Below, piece by piece: positions 9,331 through 20,704 of a stretch of 64,000 nucleotides of DNA. The DNA lies in contig NZ_BCTK01000008.1 of NCBI RefSeq assembly GCF_001571245.1, positions 186,001 through 250,000 on the forward strand. The letters are read 5' to 3'. Position 1 is the first letter of the stretch; each line of letters begins with the position of its first letter. The position numbers were made by a program, and so were the translations under genes. Source of the stretch: Achromobacter piechaudii NBRC 102461. GTDB taxonomy: Bacteria > Pseudomonadota > Gammaproteobacteria > Burkholderiales > Burkholderiaceae_B. The notes under the pieces were generated by a model. That model searched no databases and had not been told where the DNA came from. It saw only the letters and a list, made by a program, of their open reading frames with translations.

Positions 9331-10121
9331 GGACGGATGATGCCGCGCGAGGCGACGTCCAGAAAGTCGAGCAGCGTTTGCAGATGCTCGGCGGCTTCCG
9401 GGATTTCCTGCTGGCGCTTGTGCAACTCAGCGCGCGCGGCGTCCAGTTGCAGGCCACGGCGGTAAATGATCTTGTAGGCTTCACGCAGCGCCGAAATCAT
9501 CACCGGCGTGAAACCGCGCCGCTTCAAGCCTTCGACGTTGATACCGACTGGCCGGCACGGATTGCCCGCCGCCAGGACGAACGGCGGCGAATCCTGCATC
9601 AGCGAGCTGTTGCCGCCGGTCATGGTGTGCGCGCCCACCCGCGCGAACTGGTGCACGCCCGTCAGGCCGCCGATGATGGCCCAGTCGCCCACATGGACGT
9701 GGCCGCCCAGTTGCACCGAGTTGGCAAGAATGGTGTGGCTGCCGATGTGGCAGTCATGCGCAACGTGCACATAGGCCATGATCCAGTTGTCATTGCCCAG
9801 CGTCGTTTCGCCGCCATCTTGCACGGTGCCGGTGTTCAGCGTGACGAATTCGCGCACGGTGTTGCGGTCGCCGATCGTCAGACGTGTCTTTTCGCCCGCG
9901 TACTTCTTGTCTTGCGGCATGCCGCCGATCGAGCAGTAGCGGTAGAAGCGGTTGTCGCGCCCGATGGTGGTCACACCATCGACCATGCAATACGGGCCGA
10001 TTTCGGTGCCCGCGCCGATGGTGACGTCGGGTCCCACCGTTGCGAACGGGCCGATCACGACGCTGGGGTCGATTTTCGCCGCCGGATCGACGACAGCGGT
10101 GGGATGGATGTTTCCTGCCAT
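9327..10121 (-). CDS. lpxA: UDP-N-acetylglucosamine acyltransferase
   Basis: Catalyses the first step of lipid A synthesis, transfer of a hydroxyacyl chain from acyl carrier protein to UDP-GlcNAc. The 264-residue protein is a left-handed beta helix of hexapeptide repeats (for example IDPSVVIGPFATVGPDVTIG), with the catalytic-histidine region HVAHDCHIGSHT and the family C-terminal helical domain. Its start codon follows the fabZ stop directly (TAAATG), and its stop overlaps the lpxB start, as in other proteobacterial lpx operons. Confidence 0.97.
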   Translation of the reverse strand: MAGNIHPTAVVDPAAKIDPSVVIGPFATVGPDVTIGAGTEIGPYCMVDGVTTIGRDNRFYRYCSIGGMPQDKKYAGEKTRLTIGDRNTVREFVTLNTGTVQDGGETTLGNDNWIMAYVHVAHDCHIGSHTILANSVQLGGHVHVGDWAIIGGLTGVHQFARVGAHTMTGGNSSLMQDSPPFVLAAGNPCRPVGINVEGLKRRGFTPVMISALREAYKIIYRRGLQLDAARAELHKRQQEIPEAAEHLQTLLDFLDVASRGIIRP

Positions 10122-10577
10122 TTACTCTTCCAGGCTGCGAATCGCGCACATCAGCTTGGCGGACGCCACTTCCTGTCCGTCGACCGTCGCGCGCGCGGCG
10201 TACTTGCAGATGCTGCGGCTCAGGCGCTCGGCTTCGACTTCGATGCGCAGTTGATCACCCGGCACGACCGGGCGGCGGAAACGCGCGCCATCGACGCCGA
10301 CCAGGTAGTAAGCGGTCTTGGAGCTGTCGCACTTGAGCCCGCCATTCTCGTCCGTGAACGAGAACAGCGCCGAGGCTTGCGCCATGGCTTCGACGATGAG
10401 CACGCCCGGCATCACCGGATGGTGGGGAAAGTGGCCGTTGAAAAACGGTTCATTGATCGAGACATTCTTGATGGCGACGATGGACTTGCCAGGCACCATT
10501 TCCACGACGCGATCAATCAGCAGCATCGGATAACGATGCGGCAGCCTCTCCATGATCCCCTTGATGTCGAGTTCCAT
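10122..10577 (-). CDS. fabZ: 3-hydroxyacyl-[acyl carrier protein] dehydratase
   Basis: Dehydrates 3-hydroxyacyl-ACP in fatty acid elongation and competes with LpxA and LpxD for the same substrate pool, which explains its place between their genes. The 151-residue hot-dog protein has the active-site signature [20 protein letters not shown]. Its stop is immediately followed by the lpxA start. Confidence 0.97.
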   Translation of the reverse strand: MELDIKGIMERLPHRYPMLLIDRVVEMVPGKSIVAIKNVSINEPFFNGHFPHHPVMPGVLIVEAMAQASALFSFTDENGGLKCDSSKTAYYLVGVDGARFRRPVVPGDQLRIEVEAERLSRSICKYAARATVDGQEVASAKLMCAIRSLEE

Positions 10578-10644
10578 TTTTCTATGCTTTCCTGCGAGAT
10601 GAAATTATTTTGGCGCGTGCACGCCAGTGCGGCAATCGCGCGCT

Positions 10645-11742
10645 CTAGTCTTTTTCCAGCGTGCGCACGCGGCGGCGCAGTTGCGCCAACTGTTGTATCA
10701 CGGCGGCGTTGCGCTGCCATTCGCCATGCTCGGCATACGGGAACACACCCGTATAACGGCCCGGTTTGTTGATGCTGGAGGTGACCGCCGTGCCACCCGA
10801 GATGTGCACGTCGTCGCCCAGGGTCAAGTGGCCCGACAACATCGCCGCGCCACCGATGGTGCAGCGTTCGCCGATGGTGGTGGACCCCGCGATGCCGACG
10901 CACGCCGCCACGGCGGTATGCGCGCCGATGCGGACGTTGTGCGCCACCATGATCTGGTTGTCCAGCTTGACGCCGTCCGACACCACGGTGTCGTCCAGTG
11001 CGCCCCGGTCGATCGTCGTGTTGGCCCCGATTTCGACGTCATTGCCCACGGACACGCCACCCAGCTGGGGAATCTTGCCCCAAGCGCCCTGCCCCAGCGT
11101 CGGGTCCGGCGCAAAGCCAAAACCGTCCGCGCCCAGCACGGCGCCGCTGTGAATGATGGCGCGTTCGCCCACTTTCACGCCTTCGTACAGCGTGACATGC
11201 GCATGCAAGCGGCTGCCTGCGCCGATGGATGAACCTGCTCCCACCACGCAACCCGGTCCCAGGATCGAGTCGCGGCCGATGCGAGCGCCCGCCTCGACCA
11301 CGCAATTGGGGCCGATACGCACACCCTCTTCGAGGACGGCATCGGGCGCAATCACGGCTGACGGATGCGTGGAACCTGGCAACGCGGGCCGACGCGCGGC
11401 GTCGAACCATTGCGCCACACGGGCATAAAGCAGATAGGGATGTTTGCAGACGACCAGCGCAAAGGGCGGCCGAGCGGCGCCCTGGGCTTCCAGCGCCTCG
11501 GCCACGTCGGCCGAAACGATGACCGCCCCGGCTTGCGTGGTGGTCAGTTGGCTCTGGTAGCGGGGGTTGGCCAGGAAGGTGATTTCCTGGCTACCCGCCG
11601 AAGACAGCGTCCCGATGCCGCAGACCTTGAAAGGTTCTGCGCCCCGGGGCGCGCTGATACGCCAGTCCATTCCCTGGGTATTGGCGGCGCTCAACAGTGC
11701 TTCAAGAGTCGGCGCGCGAGCAAGATCCAGTAAAACCGGCAT
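10645..11742 (-). CDS. lpxD: UDP-3-O-acylglucosamine N-acyltransferase
   Basis: Adds the second hydroxyacyl chain to UDP-3-O-acylglucosamine in lipid A synthesis. The 365-residue protein has an N-terminal uridine-binding domain ([17 protein letters not shown]), a long hexapeptide beta helix (about residues 100-320) containing the catalytic-histidine region [11 protein letters not shown], and a C-terminal helix ([17 protein letters not shown]). It follows skp with a 17-base gap and precedes fabZ by 67 bases. Confidence 0.96.
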   Translation of the reverse strand: MPVLLDLARAPTLEALLSAANTQGMDWRISAPRGAEPFKVCGIGTLSSAGSQEITFLANPRYQSQLTTTQAGAVIVSADVAEALEAQGAARPPFALVVCKHPYLLYARVAQWFDAARRPALPGSTHPSAVIAPDAVLEEGVRIGPNCVVEAGARIGRDSILGPGCVVGAGSSIGAGSRLHAHVTLYEGVKVGERAIIHSGAVLGADGFGFAPDPTLGQGAWGKIPQLGGVSVGNDVEIGANTTIDRGALDDTVVSDGVKLDNQIMVAHNVRIGAHTAVAACVGIAGSTTIGERCTIGGAAMLSGHLTLGDDVHISGGTAVTSSINKPGRYTGVFPYAEHGEWQRNAAVIQQLAQLRRRVRTLEKD

Positions 11743-11759
11743 GGTGTGACGGGTGCTGC

Positions 11760-12320
11760 TTACTTGCCCAGGCTCTGAATCACCTTGTCGGTGATGTCGA
11801 TGCGCGGGTTGACCGTCACTGCGTCCTGGATGATCAGGTCGTAGTTTTCTTGCTCGGCGATGCGCTTGATGGCCTCGTTGGCCTTCGTCACGATGCCCGA
11901 GAATTCTTCATTGCGGCGGCGGTTGAAGTCTTCCTGGAATTCACGACGCTTGCGTTGCAGGTCGGTATCCAGATTGGACAGTTCACGCTGGCGCTTGACG
12001 CGGTCCGACTCCGACAGAACCGGAGCGTCCTTGTCGAACTTCTCGGCTTGCGAACGCAGGCTGTTGTTCAGACGCTGGAGCTCATCGTCGCGCTTCTTGA
12101 ATTCGGCTTCGATCTTGCTTTGCGCCGTCTTGGCCGGACCCGATTCACGCAGGATCCGCTCGGTGTTGACGAAGCCGATCTTGGTGTTTTGAGCCTGTGC
12201 GGGAATCGCAGCAGCCGAACCGAGAATGAGAGCACCCACCAGGGCAATGGAGCCGCCCAGCTTGCCACGGCGCTTGGCGCGCGGCGTATTCGATGATTTA
12301 AGTGCGAAATCAGACATCAT
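11760..12320 (-). CDS. skp: Periplasmic outer-membrane protein chaperone Skp (OmpH)
   Basis: Binds unfolded outer-membrane proteins in the periplasm and delivers them to the BAM complex. The 186-residue protein has a signal peptide with a long positively charged arm, ending AIPAQAQ, then [13 protein letters not shown], typical of the Skp core. A long charged coiled-coil (about residues 60-155) forms the tentacles. Two tandem ATG codons begin the frame (12320 and 12317), about ten bases after GGAAGGTGAG. It lies between bamA and lpxD, the common arrangement in proteobacteria. Confidence 0.93.
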   Translation of the reverse strand: MMSDFALKSSNTPRAKRRGKLGGSIALVGALILGSAAAIPAQAQNTKIGFVNTERILRESGPAKTAQSKIEAEFKKRDDELQRLNNSLRSQAEKFDKDAPVLSESDRVKRQRELSNLDTDLQRKRREFQEDFNRRRNEEFSGIVTKANEAIKRIAEQENYDLIIQDAVTVNPRIDITDKVIQSLGK

Positions 12321-12376
12321 GAAAATCTCACCTTCCAGTAAGGCAAAGCCAAAGTGTGTATTGTGCCACTAAACAG

Positions 12377-12408
12377 CAAGGGAGCCGGGCCAGGGGGCCC
12401 CTCCCTTG
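12377..12408 (-). terminator. Stem-loop between bamA and skp, possible attenuator
   Basis: CAAGGGAG pairs with CTCCCTTG, and inside it GGGCC pairs with GGCCC with a two-base bulge, giving about 13 paired bases. It sits just past the bamA stop. There is no strong T-run on the minus strand, so it may only reduce read-through or stabilise the bamA mRNA end. Confidence 0.45.
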
Positions 12409-12429
12409 TTTTCAAGCGTAACGGCGCGC

Positions 12430-14763
12430 TTAGAAACCAGTACCGATCTGGAACTGGAAGCTCTGCTTGTCGTCGCCCTGCTTGGCGTTGAGCGGACGGG
12501 CGTAAGACAGCTGCAACGGCCCCATCGGCGACTGCCACGACAGGCCGATACCCGCCGAGTAACGCCAGCCGCAAGGATCCTCGACCTCGGTGTTGTTACG
12601 ACCGGCGGTGCAATTCAAACCACTGCCGGCAGCCACCTGGCCCGCGTCGCCGAAGATGAACCAGCGCAGCGTGCGGTCCTTGGTAGCGCCCGGGAACGGC
12701 AGATACAACTGCGCGTTGGCCACGATACGGCGCGTACCGCCCAGATAGTCGCCCGTGAGCGTATCGCGCGGGCCCAGCGACGAACCTTCGTAGCCGCGAA
12801 CGGTGCCGATACCGCCGGCATACACGTTCTTGATGACCGGGTAATCCTTGCTGCCATAGCTGCGGCCCCAATCGACCATGCCGTTCAAGGCCAGCGTGTA
12901 CGAGCCGCCCAGCGGCACGAAGTACTGCTGCTGGCCCGTCAACATGGTGTATTGCAGGTCGACCGTGGACACGTCGGCCTTCAGGCGCGTATACGAACCC
13001 TTGGTCGGCGCCAGTGCGCTGTCACGGGTGTCTTTGGACCAGCCGGTGCTGAAGATGACCGAGTTGGTCGAATCGCCGTACTGATTCACGAAGTCGCGGT
13101 AAGCCTGCGGCGAATTCGTGAACAGGTCGATCTGGTTGTGTTCGAAGTTGGCGCCCAGGAAGATCCGGTCGTATTCCGAAATCGGAATGCCGAAGTTCAT
13201 GCCCAGGCCGATAGCCTTGACGCGGTAGTCGCCGTCGTTGTTGTTCCAGGGCTCGGTCACGCGGTAGTACGCGGACGTGGTGCGGCTGATGCCTTCCTTG
13301 GTCCAGTACGGATCGGTGTGCGACAGCACGACCGCGCGGTTCGTCTTGCTGGTGTTCAACTGCAACGTCAGGTTCGTGCCGCTGCCAAAGACGTTGTCTT
13401 CGCTGATACCGGCCGACAGAATGGCCTTTTCGGACGAGCCGTAGCCCACGCCCAGGTTGATCATGCCGGTAGGCTTTTCCTTCACGTCGACGTTCACGTC
13501 GACCTGGTCGGGCGAACCCGGAACCGGATCGGTCTTGACGTTGACGTCGCTGAAATAGCCCAGGCGATCGACGCGATCGCGCGAGGTCTTGATGTCTTTC
13601 GCGTCGTACCAGGCGGCTTCCTGCTGGCGCATTTCGCGGCGCACGACTTCGTCGCGCGTGCGGGTATTGCCGCCGATCTGGATGCGGCGCACGTACACAC
13701 GGCGGCTCGGGTCGACGTAGAACGTCAGGTCGGCCTCATGCTTGGCGCGGTCCAGCTGCGGGTTCGGGTTGACGTTGGCGAACGCGTAACCCAGCTCACC
13801 CAGGTAGTCGGTAATGGCCTTGGCCGAATCGTTGGCCTTGGCGGCCGAGAAGGTCTCGTCCGGCTTGACCTGCACCAGCGCGTTGATTTCCTTGTCCAGG
13901 CCCAGCAGGTTGCCGGCCAGCTTCACGCTACGCACCTTGTAGGGCTCGCCTTCGTGGACAGTGATCGTGATGCGGATGTCTTTGCGGTCCGGCGAAATGG
14001 TGACCTGGGGCGGCTCGACCTTGAACTCCAGGTAACCCTGGTCCAGGTAGAACGAGCGCAGGCGTTCGAGGTCGCCTTCAAGCTTTTCGCGCGAGTATTT
14101 GTCGGTGTCGGTGTACCAGGTCAGCCAACCGGGCGTCGTCAGCTTGAACTCGTCCAGCAGATCGCTTTCCGAGAAGGCCTTGTTGCCGACGAAGCGGATT
14201 TCCTGGATGCGGGCGACCGAACCTTCGAACACGTCGAAGCTCACACCCACGCGGTTACGCGGCAGCGGCGTCACGGTGGAGGTGACTTCAACGCCGTACT
14301 TGCCCTTGGACAGGTACTGTTGCTTGAGTTCGTATTCCGCGCGCTCAAGCATGGAGCGGTCGAAAATCCGGCCTTCGGCAAATCCGACCTGCCCCAGCGA
14401 CGTGGTGATCGCCTTGGAGTCGAATTCGCGCATGCCGTTGAAGTTGACGGAGGCAATCGTCGGGCGTTCCTGCACCACGACCACCACGACGTTGTTGTCC
14501 GTCTGGATCTGCACGTCGGTGAAAAAGCCCGTGCCATAAAGGCGGCGGATAGCTTCGGTGGCTTCTTCTTCGGTGAACTTCTCGCCCACCTTGACGGGGA
14601 GATAACCGAACACGGTGCCGGCGTCAGTCCGTTGAATACCCTCTACGCGGATATCCCGCACGACAAAAGGGTCGAAGGCTTGGGCCATGGCCGGCAGCAT
14701 TAATGCGGCGATGAGACCCGGCAGTACACCCTTTTTGTGATGAAACATCCGGCGAAAAGACAT
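12430..14763 (-). CDS. bamA: Outer-membrane protein assembly factor BamA
   Basis: Central subunit of the BAM complex that folds beta-barrel proteins into the outer membrane. The 777-residue precursor has a signal peptide ending AMAQA, five POTRA domains over about residues 25-425 (starting FVVRDIRVEGIQRTDAGTVF), and a 16-stranded Omp85 barrel ending in the C-terminal phenylalanine signature (FQFQIGTGF). The start at 14763 is chosen over an upstream in-frame ATG because it gives a normal signal peptide and follows GAGGA. Neighbours rseP and skp act in the same envelope pathway. Confidence 0.97.
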   Translation of the reverse strand: MSFRRMFHHKKGVLPGLIAALMLPAMAQAFDPFVVRDIRVEGIQRTDAGTVFGYLPVKVGEKFTEEEATEAIRRLYGTGFFTDVQIQTDNNVVVVVVQERPTIASVNFNGMREFDSKAITTSLGQVGFAEGRIFDRSMLERAEYELKQQYLSKGKYGVEVTSTVTPLPRNRVGVSFDVFEGSVARIQEIRFVGNKAFSESDLLDEFKLTTPGWLTWYTDTDKYSREKLEGDLERLRSFYLDQGYLEFKVEPPQVTISPDRKDIRITITVHEGEPYKVRSVKLAGNLLGLDKEINALVQVKPDETFSAAKANDSAKAITDYLGELGYAFANVNPNPQLDRAKHEADLTFYVDPSRRVYVRRIQIGGNTRTRDEVVRREMRQQEAAWYDAKDIKTSRDRVDRLGYFSDVNVKTDPVPGSPDQVDVNVDVKEKPTGMINLGVGYGSSEKAILSAGISEDNVFGSGTNLTLQLNTSKTNRAVVLSHTDPYWTKEGISRTTSAYYRVTEPWNNNDGDYRVKAIGLGMNFGIPISEYDRIFLGANFEHNQIDLFTNSPQAYRDFVNQYGDSTNSVIFSTGWSKDTRDSALAPTKGSYTRLKADVSTVDLQYTMLTGQQQYFVPLGGSYTLALNGMVDWGRSYGSKDYPVIKNVYAGGIGTVRGYEGSSLGPRDTLTGDYLGGTRRIVANAQLYLPFPGATKDRTLRWFIFGDAGQVAAGSGLNCTAGRNNTEVEDPCGWRYSAGIGLSWQSPMGPLQLSYARPLNAKQGDDKQSFQFQIGTGF

Positions 14764-14816
14764 CCTTGAGTATCCTCGGTCGTGCAAATGGCGGGGGATT
14801 TTATGCTAAATCGCGT

Positions 14817-16148
14817 TTAAGTGAACAAACGCGTGAAATCGTTGAAGAGCGCAAGGCCCATCAGGCCTGCCAATAAACCTATGCCGGCGCGCTGTCCGAT
14901 ATCGATCCACCTCGCTGGCGGCGGGCTACCCCGCACAATTTCGACGAGATAGTACAGCAGATGGCCGCCATCCAGCATAGGAATGGGTAGCAAATTTAGT
15001 ACGCCCAGGCTGATACTGATCAATGCGATATAGGCGATATACGCAACAATGCCGATTCGGGCAGTCTGGCCGGCGTAGTCGGCGATCGTGACGGGGCCGC
15101 TGACATTGCGCCACGACACATCGCCCGTCACCATGCGGCCCATCATGCGCAGCGAGAACCAGGCGGTATCCCAGGTACGGACCGCGCCGCGCCATACGCT
15201 TTCGACGAGGCCGTAGCGCACCGTGACCATCGGCACATCGCCGCCCAGTTGCACGCCAAGCCGGCCGATTTCCTGGCCATTGACCATCTCCGCGCGCGGC
15301 GTGACGTTCAGCGAAATATTGGCGCCGTCGCGCAGCAGGGTCAGCGTCAGCGGCTTGCCGGCGCTTTGTTGAATCTGTTTGATCACCGAGCCCGTTTCCG
15401 GGGTGGGCTGGCCGTCGATGGCCACGATGAGGTCGCCCGTGCGCATGCCGGCGGCTTGCCCTTCGCCGCCGTCGTTCACGGCGCGCACGCCCGGCTTGGG
15501 CTGGGCCAGACGGATGCCGGCAGCGGCGAGCGGATCGCCCGCGGACGGATCCATGGCGTTGGGAGGCAGATTGAGTTCGCGTTGCTGGACGGCGCCGGAC
15601 GGGGTGCGGACTTCGACCTGCGCGCGGCCACCGGTGGACAGGACGTCCATCAGGCGCCAGCGGGCGTCCGACCAGGAGGCGATCTCCTGGCCATCGACAG
15701 CCAGGATGCGGTCGCCCGCAAGCAGGCCGGCCTGGGAGGCAGGCGTTTGGGCAGCGGGTTGGGCGATGATGGCTTGCGGCTCGTCCGTGCCCGCCATGTT
15801 CAGGCCGGCGTACAGGAAGACCGCAAGAATCAGATTGAAGATGGGGCCGGCCGCGACGATGGCGATGCGCTTGCCGACGGATTTGTTGTTGAACGCGCTG
15901 GCGGCCTCGGCCGGGCTGGCCCCGGCGGGCGCGTCGTCCTGCATTTTGACGTAGCCGCCCAGCGGCAAGGCGGAAACGGCCCATTCCGTGCCGTTTTTGT
16001 CGGTGCGGCGCAAGATGACCTTGCCAAAGCCCAACGAGAACCGCAGCACCTTCACGCCGCACAAGCGAGCCACCCAATAGTGCCCCAGCTCATGGAACGT
16101 GATCAGGGAGCCAAGCGCTACCGCAAAGGCCAGCAGGGTGAAAAGCAT
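14817..16148 (-). CDS. rseP: RIP metalloprotease RseP (site-2 protease)
   Basis: Intramembrane zinc protease that cleaves anti-sigma-E factor RseA after DegS in the envelope stress response. The 443-residue protein has HELGH at residues 19-23 in the first membrane segment and the distal zinc ligand in NLLPIPMLDGGHL near the C-terminus. Two PDZ domains lie between (ILAVDGQEIASW and IVAIDGQPTPETG), with a final membrane helix. It is placed between dxr and bamA, as in E. coli. Confidence 0.97.
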   Translation of the reverse strand: MLFTLLAFAVALGSLITFHELGHYWVARLCGVKVLRFSLGFGKVILRRTDKNGTEWAVSALPLGGYVKMQDDAPAGASPAEAASAFNNKSVGKRIAIVAAGPIFNLILAVFLYAGLNMAGTDEPQAIIAQPAAQTPASQAGLLAGDRILAVDGQEIASWSDARWRLMDVLSTGGRAQVEVRTPSGAVQQRELNLPPNAMDPSAGDPLAAAGIRLAQPKPGVRAVNDGGEGQAAGMRTGDLIVAIDGQPTPETGSVIKQIQQSAGKPLTLTLLRDGANISLNVTPRAEMVNGQEIGRLGVQLGGDVPMVTVRYGLVESVWRGAVRTWDTAWFSLRMMGRMVTGDVSWRNVSGPVTIADYAGQTARIGIVAYIAYIALISISLGVLNLLPIPMLDGGHLLYYLVEIVRGSPPPARWIDIGQRAGIGLLAGLMGLALFNDFTRLFT

Positions 16149-16190
16149 CGGGATCGGGATCTAGGGAATCAGAAGCAAGCGGGCCAGCCG

Positions 16191-17390
16191 TCAGGCCAGC
16201 CCAAGGTTACCTGCGAAGATGCGCGCATCGGCATCCAGCGCCAGCACTTCGTCAAGACTGTTGAGGGTAACAGATGCCTGCCCTGCTTGCCACTCCAGGG
16301 TGGCCTCGATCACGCGCGAGATCCAGGTATAGGGCAGCCGGCCATCCAGGAATGCCGCCACGGCGACTTCGTTGGCGGCGTTGAGCGCCACGCAAGCACC
16401 CTGCCCCGCCCGCAACGCGGCGAAGGACAGCGCCAGGCAGGGAAATCGGGCCAGATCGGGCTTCTCGAAATCCAGGCGGCCAAGCCGGGTCAGGTCCAGC
16501 GGACCGACGCCGCTTGCCAGGCGTTCCGGAAAGCCCAGGCCGTAGGCAATCGGCGTGCGCATGTCGGGCTGCCCCAATTGGGCCAGCACCGAGCCGTCGT
16601 CGTATTCGACCATCGAATGCACCACGCTTTGCGGATGCACCACGACCTCGATGCGGTCGGCCGGCATGGCGAACAGCCAATGCGCCTCGATCACTTCCAG
16701 GCCCTTGTTGAGCATGGTCGCCGAGTCCACCGAGATCTTGCGGCCCATGCTCCAGTTGGGATGGGCGCAGGCTTGCGCGGGCGTCACATCGTGCAGGTCT
16801 TCAAGGTCGCGGCCCCGGAACGGGCCGCCAGAGGCTGTCAGCAGCAGGCGGCGCACGCCCGGCGCGGGCGCATCGGGCGCATGGGCCCGCCCGCCATGGG
16901 GCAGGCATTGAAAAATTGCGTTGTGTTCGCTGTCGATCGGCAAGAGCTCGGCGCCGTGATCGCGAATGGCCTGCATGAACAGCGAACCGGCCGCAACCAG
17001 CGCTTCCTTGTTGGCCAGAAGCACGCGCTTGCCGCTGCGGGCCGCCGCCAGCGCGGCGGGCAAGCCAGCTGCGCCGACGATGGCCGCCATGACCGAATCG
17101 CATTCGGGATCCGCCGCCGTGTCCGCCAACGCCTGCGCGCCGACGCGAATCTGCGGCATGGGATCGGCACCCGCCCAGGCAGCCATGAATTGCTTGCGCG
17201 CCGCATCATCGGGCACCACCACGACGGCGGCGCGGCTGGCCTGGGCCTGCTCGGCCAGGCGTTCCATCCGGCTGTATGCGGACAGCGCGTAAACCGCCAG
17301 ACGCTCGGGGTGGCGGGCAATCACATCCAGCGTGCTTTCACCGATCGACCCGGTCGACCCCAGCACGACGACGCGTTGAAAAGCCGTCAA
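16191..17390 (-). CDS. dxr: 1-deoxy-D-xylulose 5-phosphate reductoisomerase
   Basis: Converts 1-deoxy-D-xylulose 5-phosphate to methylerythritol 4-phosphate with NADPH, the committed step of bacterial isoprenoid synthesis. The 399-residue protein has the NADPH-binding [16 protein letters not shown] at the N-terminus, LLANKEALV, the metal and substrate region [14 protein letters not shown], and the flexible-loop region containing [17 protein letters not shown]. Its start overlaps the cdsA stop by four bases (ATGA). Its product ultimately feeds UppS, encoded two genes upstream. Confidence 0.97.
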   Translation of the reverse strand: MTAFQRVVVLGSTGSIGESTLDVIARHPERLAVYALSAYSRMERLAEQAQASRAAVVVVPDDAARKQFMAAWAGADPMPQIRVGAQALADTAADPECDSVMAAIVGAAGLPAALAAARSGKRVLLANKEALVAAGSLFMQAIRDHGAELLPIDSEHNAIFQCLPHGGRAHAPDAPAPGVRRLLLTASGGPFRGRDLEDLHDVTPAQACAHPNWSMGRKISVDSATMLNKGLEVIEAHWLFAMPADRIEVVVHPQSVVHSMVEYDDGSVLAQLGQPDMRTPIAYGLGFPERLASGVGPLDLTRLGRLDFEKPDLARFPCLALSFAALRAGQGACVALNAANEVAVAAFLDGRLPYTWISRVIEATLEWQAGQASVTLNSLDEVLALDADARIFAGNLGLA

Positions 17391-18244
17391 AACAAGACTC
17401 CAGACAAAAGTAGCGCAAACGGCGCAACCGGAAGAATCGCATCGATGCGGTCATAAACCCCACCGTGACCCGGCAACAGCGTGCTGGAGTCCTTGCGGCC
17501 GGCCCGGCGCTTGAGCAGCGATTCGAACAGGTCGCCCACGATGGACACCACACCGAGCACGGCGGCGATAGGCAGCGCCAGCCAGAAGCTCCAGCGTTCG
17601 ACCAGCGCATGGCCGAACGATCCCTCCCACAAACTGGACAGGCCGATCCAGACCACGGCGCCCAGCACGCCCGCGATGGCGCCTTCGATGGTCTTGCCCG
17701 GGCTGACCCGCGGAGCCAGTTTACGCTTGCCGAACGCCCGGCCGGCAAAATAGGCGGCGATGTCCGCCACCCAGACCAGCGCCAGCAACGACACCACGAA
17801 TCCCGCGCCGCGCGCGACGAACATCTGCGCCAGCACCGCCCAGGCCGCGAAAGCGGCGGGCACCGAAAACACAGACCAGCCCAGACTGGCGGGCGGCGCG
17901 TCGGAGCGGCCGCGAACCACGGCCGTGAAGCCGCCCAGCAGCCAGACGGCCGCCACGGCCGGCACCACATAGCGCAGCACCCAGGCCGGATCGCGCCAAC
18001 CGGTGCCGCCACCGGCCAACCAGGCCGAAGCCAGCACCAGCATGCCGGCGAACAGCAGCACGGCGACGCCGACGGAAATCAAGGGGGATGGGGGCTGAGG
18101 CAAGGTCAGGCGCAGCCATTCCCAGTTGGCGCACGCGGCGGCCAAGGCCAGCAAGGCGACAAACCACCAGGGGTTCGCGCTGATCATCGCGGCGGCCAGA
18201 ATGGCCAACAGAATGACGGCGGTAACGATACGCTGGCCCAACAT
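17387..18244 (-). CDS. cdsA: Phosphatidate cytidylyltransferase
   Basis: Makes CDP-diacylglycerol from phosphatidic acid and CTP, the precursor of all phospholipids. This 285-residue integral membrane protein has about eight hydrophobic segments and the CdsA signature near the C-terminus ([12 protein letters not shown], then [12 protein letters not shown]). The frame is open to 18370, but the ATG at 18244 preceded by GAGGAG is preferred, since the longer version overlaps uppS and adds alanine-rich sequence. Confidence 0.95.
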   Translation of the reverse strand: MLGQRIVTAVILLAILAAAMISANPWWFVALLALAAACANWEWLRLTLPQPPSPLISVGVAVLLFAGMLVLASAWLAGGGTGWRDPAWVLRYVVPAVAAVWLLGGFTAVVRGRSDAPPASLGWSVFSVPAAFAAWAVLAQMFVARGAGFVVSLLALVWVADIAAYFAGRAFGKRKLAPRVSPGKTIEGAIAGVLGAVVWIGLSSLWEGSFGHALVERWSFWLALPIAAVLGVVSIVGDLFESLLKRRAGRKDSSTLLPGHGGVYDRIDAILPVAPFALLLSGVLF

Positions 18245-18296
18245 ATGACGGTCTCCTCGTGTGCTGCTTTGGAAAAACGCGCTTGTCGCCGTCTGC

Positions 18297-19061
18297 TTAC
18301 TTTGCGCCGCTTTCGCTGAGTTGCGCGCTGGTGCGGCCGAAGCGGCGTTCGCGGGTGCGATACCAGTCAAATGCCGCTTGCAACTCGGCGGCGCCGAAAT
18401 CCGGCCAATAGCGGTCCGTGAAGTAGAACTCCGCGTAGGCCATCTGCCAGATCAGGAAATTGGAAATGCGCTGTTCACCGCCAGTGCGGATGAACAGGTC
18501 GGGCTCGGGCGCCCAGGACATCGACAGGTGCCGCGCCAGACGCTCTTCGTCGACGCGCTCGGGATGCGCCGCCAAGTCAGGTTCGGCGGCGAGCATTGCC
18601 CGGGTGGCTTGCAGGATATCCCAGCGGCCGCCGTAGTTGGCGGCGACCGTCAGGTGCAGGCGGTCGTTGTGGGCAGTGCGCGCCTGCGCGGCCTGGATCA
18701 GCTCTTGCAGACGGGGCTCGAACGCGCTCAGGTCGCCAATGACGTGCAAGCGCACGCCCTGCTCGTCGAGCTTGCCGATTTCGCGCTCAAGCGCCTGCAC
18801 GAACAGGCGCATCAACAGCGACACTTCTTCGGCCGGCCGACGCCAGTTTTCGGAGCTGAACGCGAACAGCGTCAGGTAGCGCACGCCGGCACGGCCGCAG
18901 GCTTCGACCACACGGCGCACTGCCTGCACGCCCTTGGCGTGGCCAGCGGTGCGAGGCAGGAGCCGCCGCGTGGCCCAGCGTCCGTTGCCATCCATGATGA
19001 TGGCCACGTGCTCGGGGATATCGCGAGTGTCGGGTACCGCCTGGGTCGAACTGGTTGCCAT
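18297..19061 (-). CDS. uppS: Undecaprenyl diphosphate synthase
   Basis: Cis-prenyltransferase that condenses farnesyl diphosphate with eight isopentenyl diphosphates to make the C55 carrier for peptidoglycan and O-antigen. The 254-residue protein has the signatures [13 protein letters not shown] (catalytic Asp), [11 protein letters not shown] and [19 protein letters not shown]. The start at 19061 gives normal length; the ribosome-binding site is weak and the frame continues open upstream. A strong stem-loop lies between it and frr. Confidence 0.96.
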   Translation of the reverse strand: MATSSTQAVPDTRDIPEHVAIIMDGNGRWATRRLLPRTAGHAKGVQAVRRVVEACGRAGVRYLTLFAFSSENWRRPAEEVSLLMRLFVQALEREIGKLDEQGVRLHVIGDLSAFEPRLQELIQAAQARTAHNDRLHLTVAANYGGRWDILQATRAMLAAEPDLAAHPERVDEERLARHLSMSWAPEPDLFIRTGGEQRISNFLIWQMAYAEFYFTDRYWPDFGAAELQAAFDWYRTRERRFGRTSAQLSESGAK

Positions 19062-19111
19062 GGATGTGGGACTTAAGCGCGGCGTGCCGGGCAATATCGA
19101 AAAGACGGAAG

Positions 19112-19175
19112 AAAAACCTGCGCCGTCGTTCCATTGCTGCGTAAGGGTGCTGCGTAGCAATGGTAAGGACGGCGC
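19112..19175 (-). terminator. Large stem-loop with T-run between frr and uppS
   Basis: Two stacked perfect 8-bp stems, GCGCCGTC/GACGGCGC (19120-19127 with 19168-19175) and CCATTGCT/AGCAATGG (19131-19138 with 19156-19163), are separated by a small internal loop. On the minus strand the structure is followed three bases later by five T residues. It therefore looks like a rho-independent terminator or attenuator dividing rpsB-tsf-pyrH-frr from the uppS group. Confidence 0.6.
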
Positions 19176-19240
19176 ATAGGCAAGAATATCCTGACGCCGG
19201 GGCGATGCGGCATGACCGCGCGCCCCGAGCCAATCGAGGA

Positions 19241-19801
19241 TTATACGGTCATGATTTCCGCTTCTTTCTGGACGACCATCTTGTCGATGTCCGCAACAGA
19301 GCGATCGGTCAGCTTCTGGACGTCGTCCTGCGCACGACGTTCGTCGTCCTCGGAGATTTCCTTGTCCTTGACCAGCTTCTTCAACGCTTCGTTCGCTTCA
19401 CGGCGCAGGTTGCGCACGGCGATCTTGGCGTCTTCGCCTTCGCTGCGCACGACCTTGGTCAGGTCGCGGCGGCGCTCTTCGGTCAGGGCGGGCATCGGCA
19501 CGCGGATGGTGTCGCCCATCGAGATGGGGTTCAGACCCAGGTCCGATTCACGGATGGCCTTTTCGATCGGGCCGGCCATGTGCTTTTCGTAGGGCTGCAC
19601 GCTGATGGTGCGCGCGTCCACGAGGTTGACGTTGGCGACTTGGCCCACCGGTACCGGCGAACCGTAGTACTCGACCTGCACGTGGTCCAGGATGCCGGTG
19701 TGGGCGCGGCCCGTCCGGATCTTGCCCAAGTTGATCTTGAGCGTATCAAGCGACTTGGCCATTCTGGCGTCGGCGGACTTGCGGATTTCTGCTGCGCTCA
19801 T
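19241..19801 (-). CDS. frr: Ribosome recycling factor
   Basis: Splits post-termination ribosomes together with EF-G. The 186-residue protein has normal length and the expected three-helix bundle sequence, with the conserved [15 protein letters not shown] near residue 30 and [16 protein letters not shown] in the middle. It follows pyrH with a 15-base gap, the usual order. Confidence 0.97.
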   Translation of the reverse strand: MSAAEIRKSADARMAKSLDTLKINLGKIRTGRAHTGILDHVQVEYYGSPVPVGQVANVNLVDARTISVQPYEKHMAGPIEKAIRESDLGLNPISMGDTIRVPMPALTEERRRDLTKVVRSEGEDAKIAVRNLRREANEALKKLVKDKEISEDDERRAQDDVQKLTDRSVADIDKMVVQKEAEIMTV

Positions 19802-19816
19802 GGAATTTCCTTTTCT

Positions 19817-20688
<872 letters not shown>

Positions 20689-20704
20689 AAGCACTACCCC
20701 GAGG

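Noticed and set aside
12406..14703. Open frame of about 765 codons opposite bamA
   Set aside because: Antisense shadow of bamA; no start signal, no motifs, and composition typical of reverse-frame translation.
15249..17456. Open frame of about 735 codons opposite rseP and dxr
   Set aside because: Runs antisense across two well-defined genes and the gap between them, with no recognisable domain.
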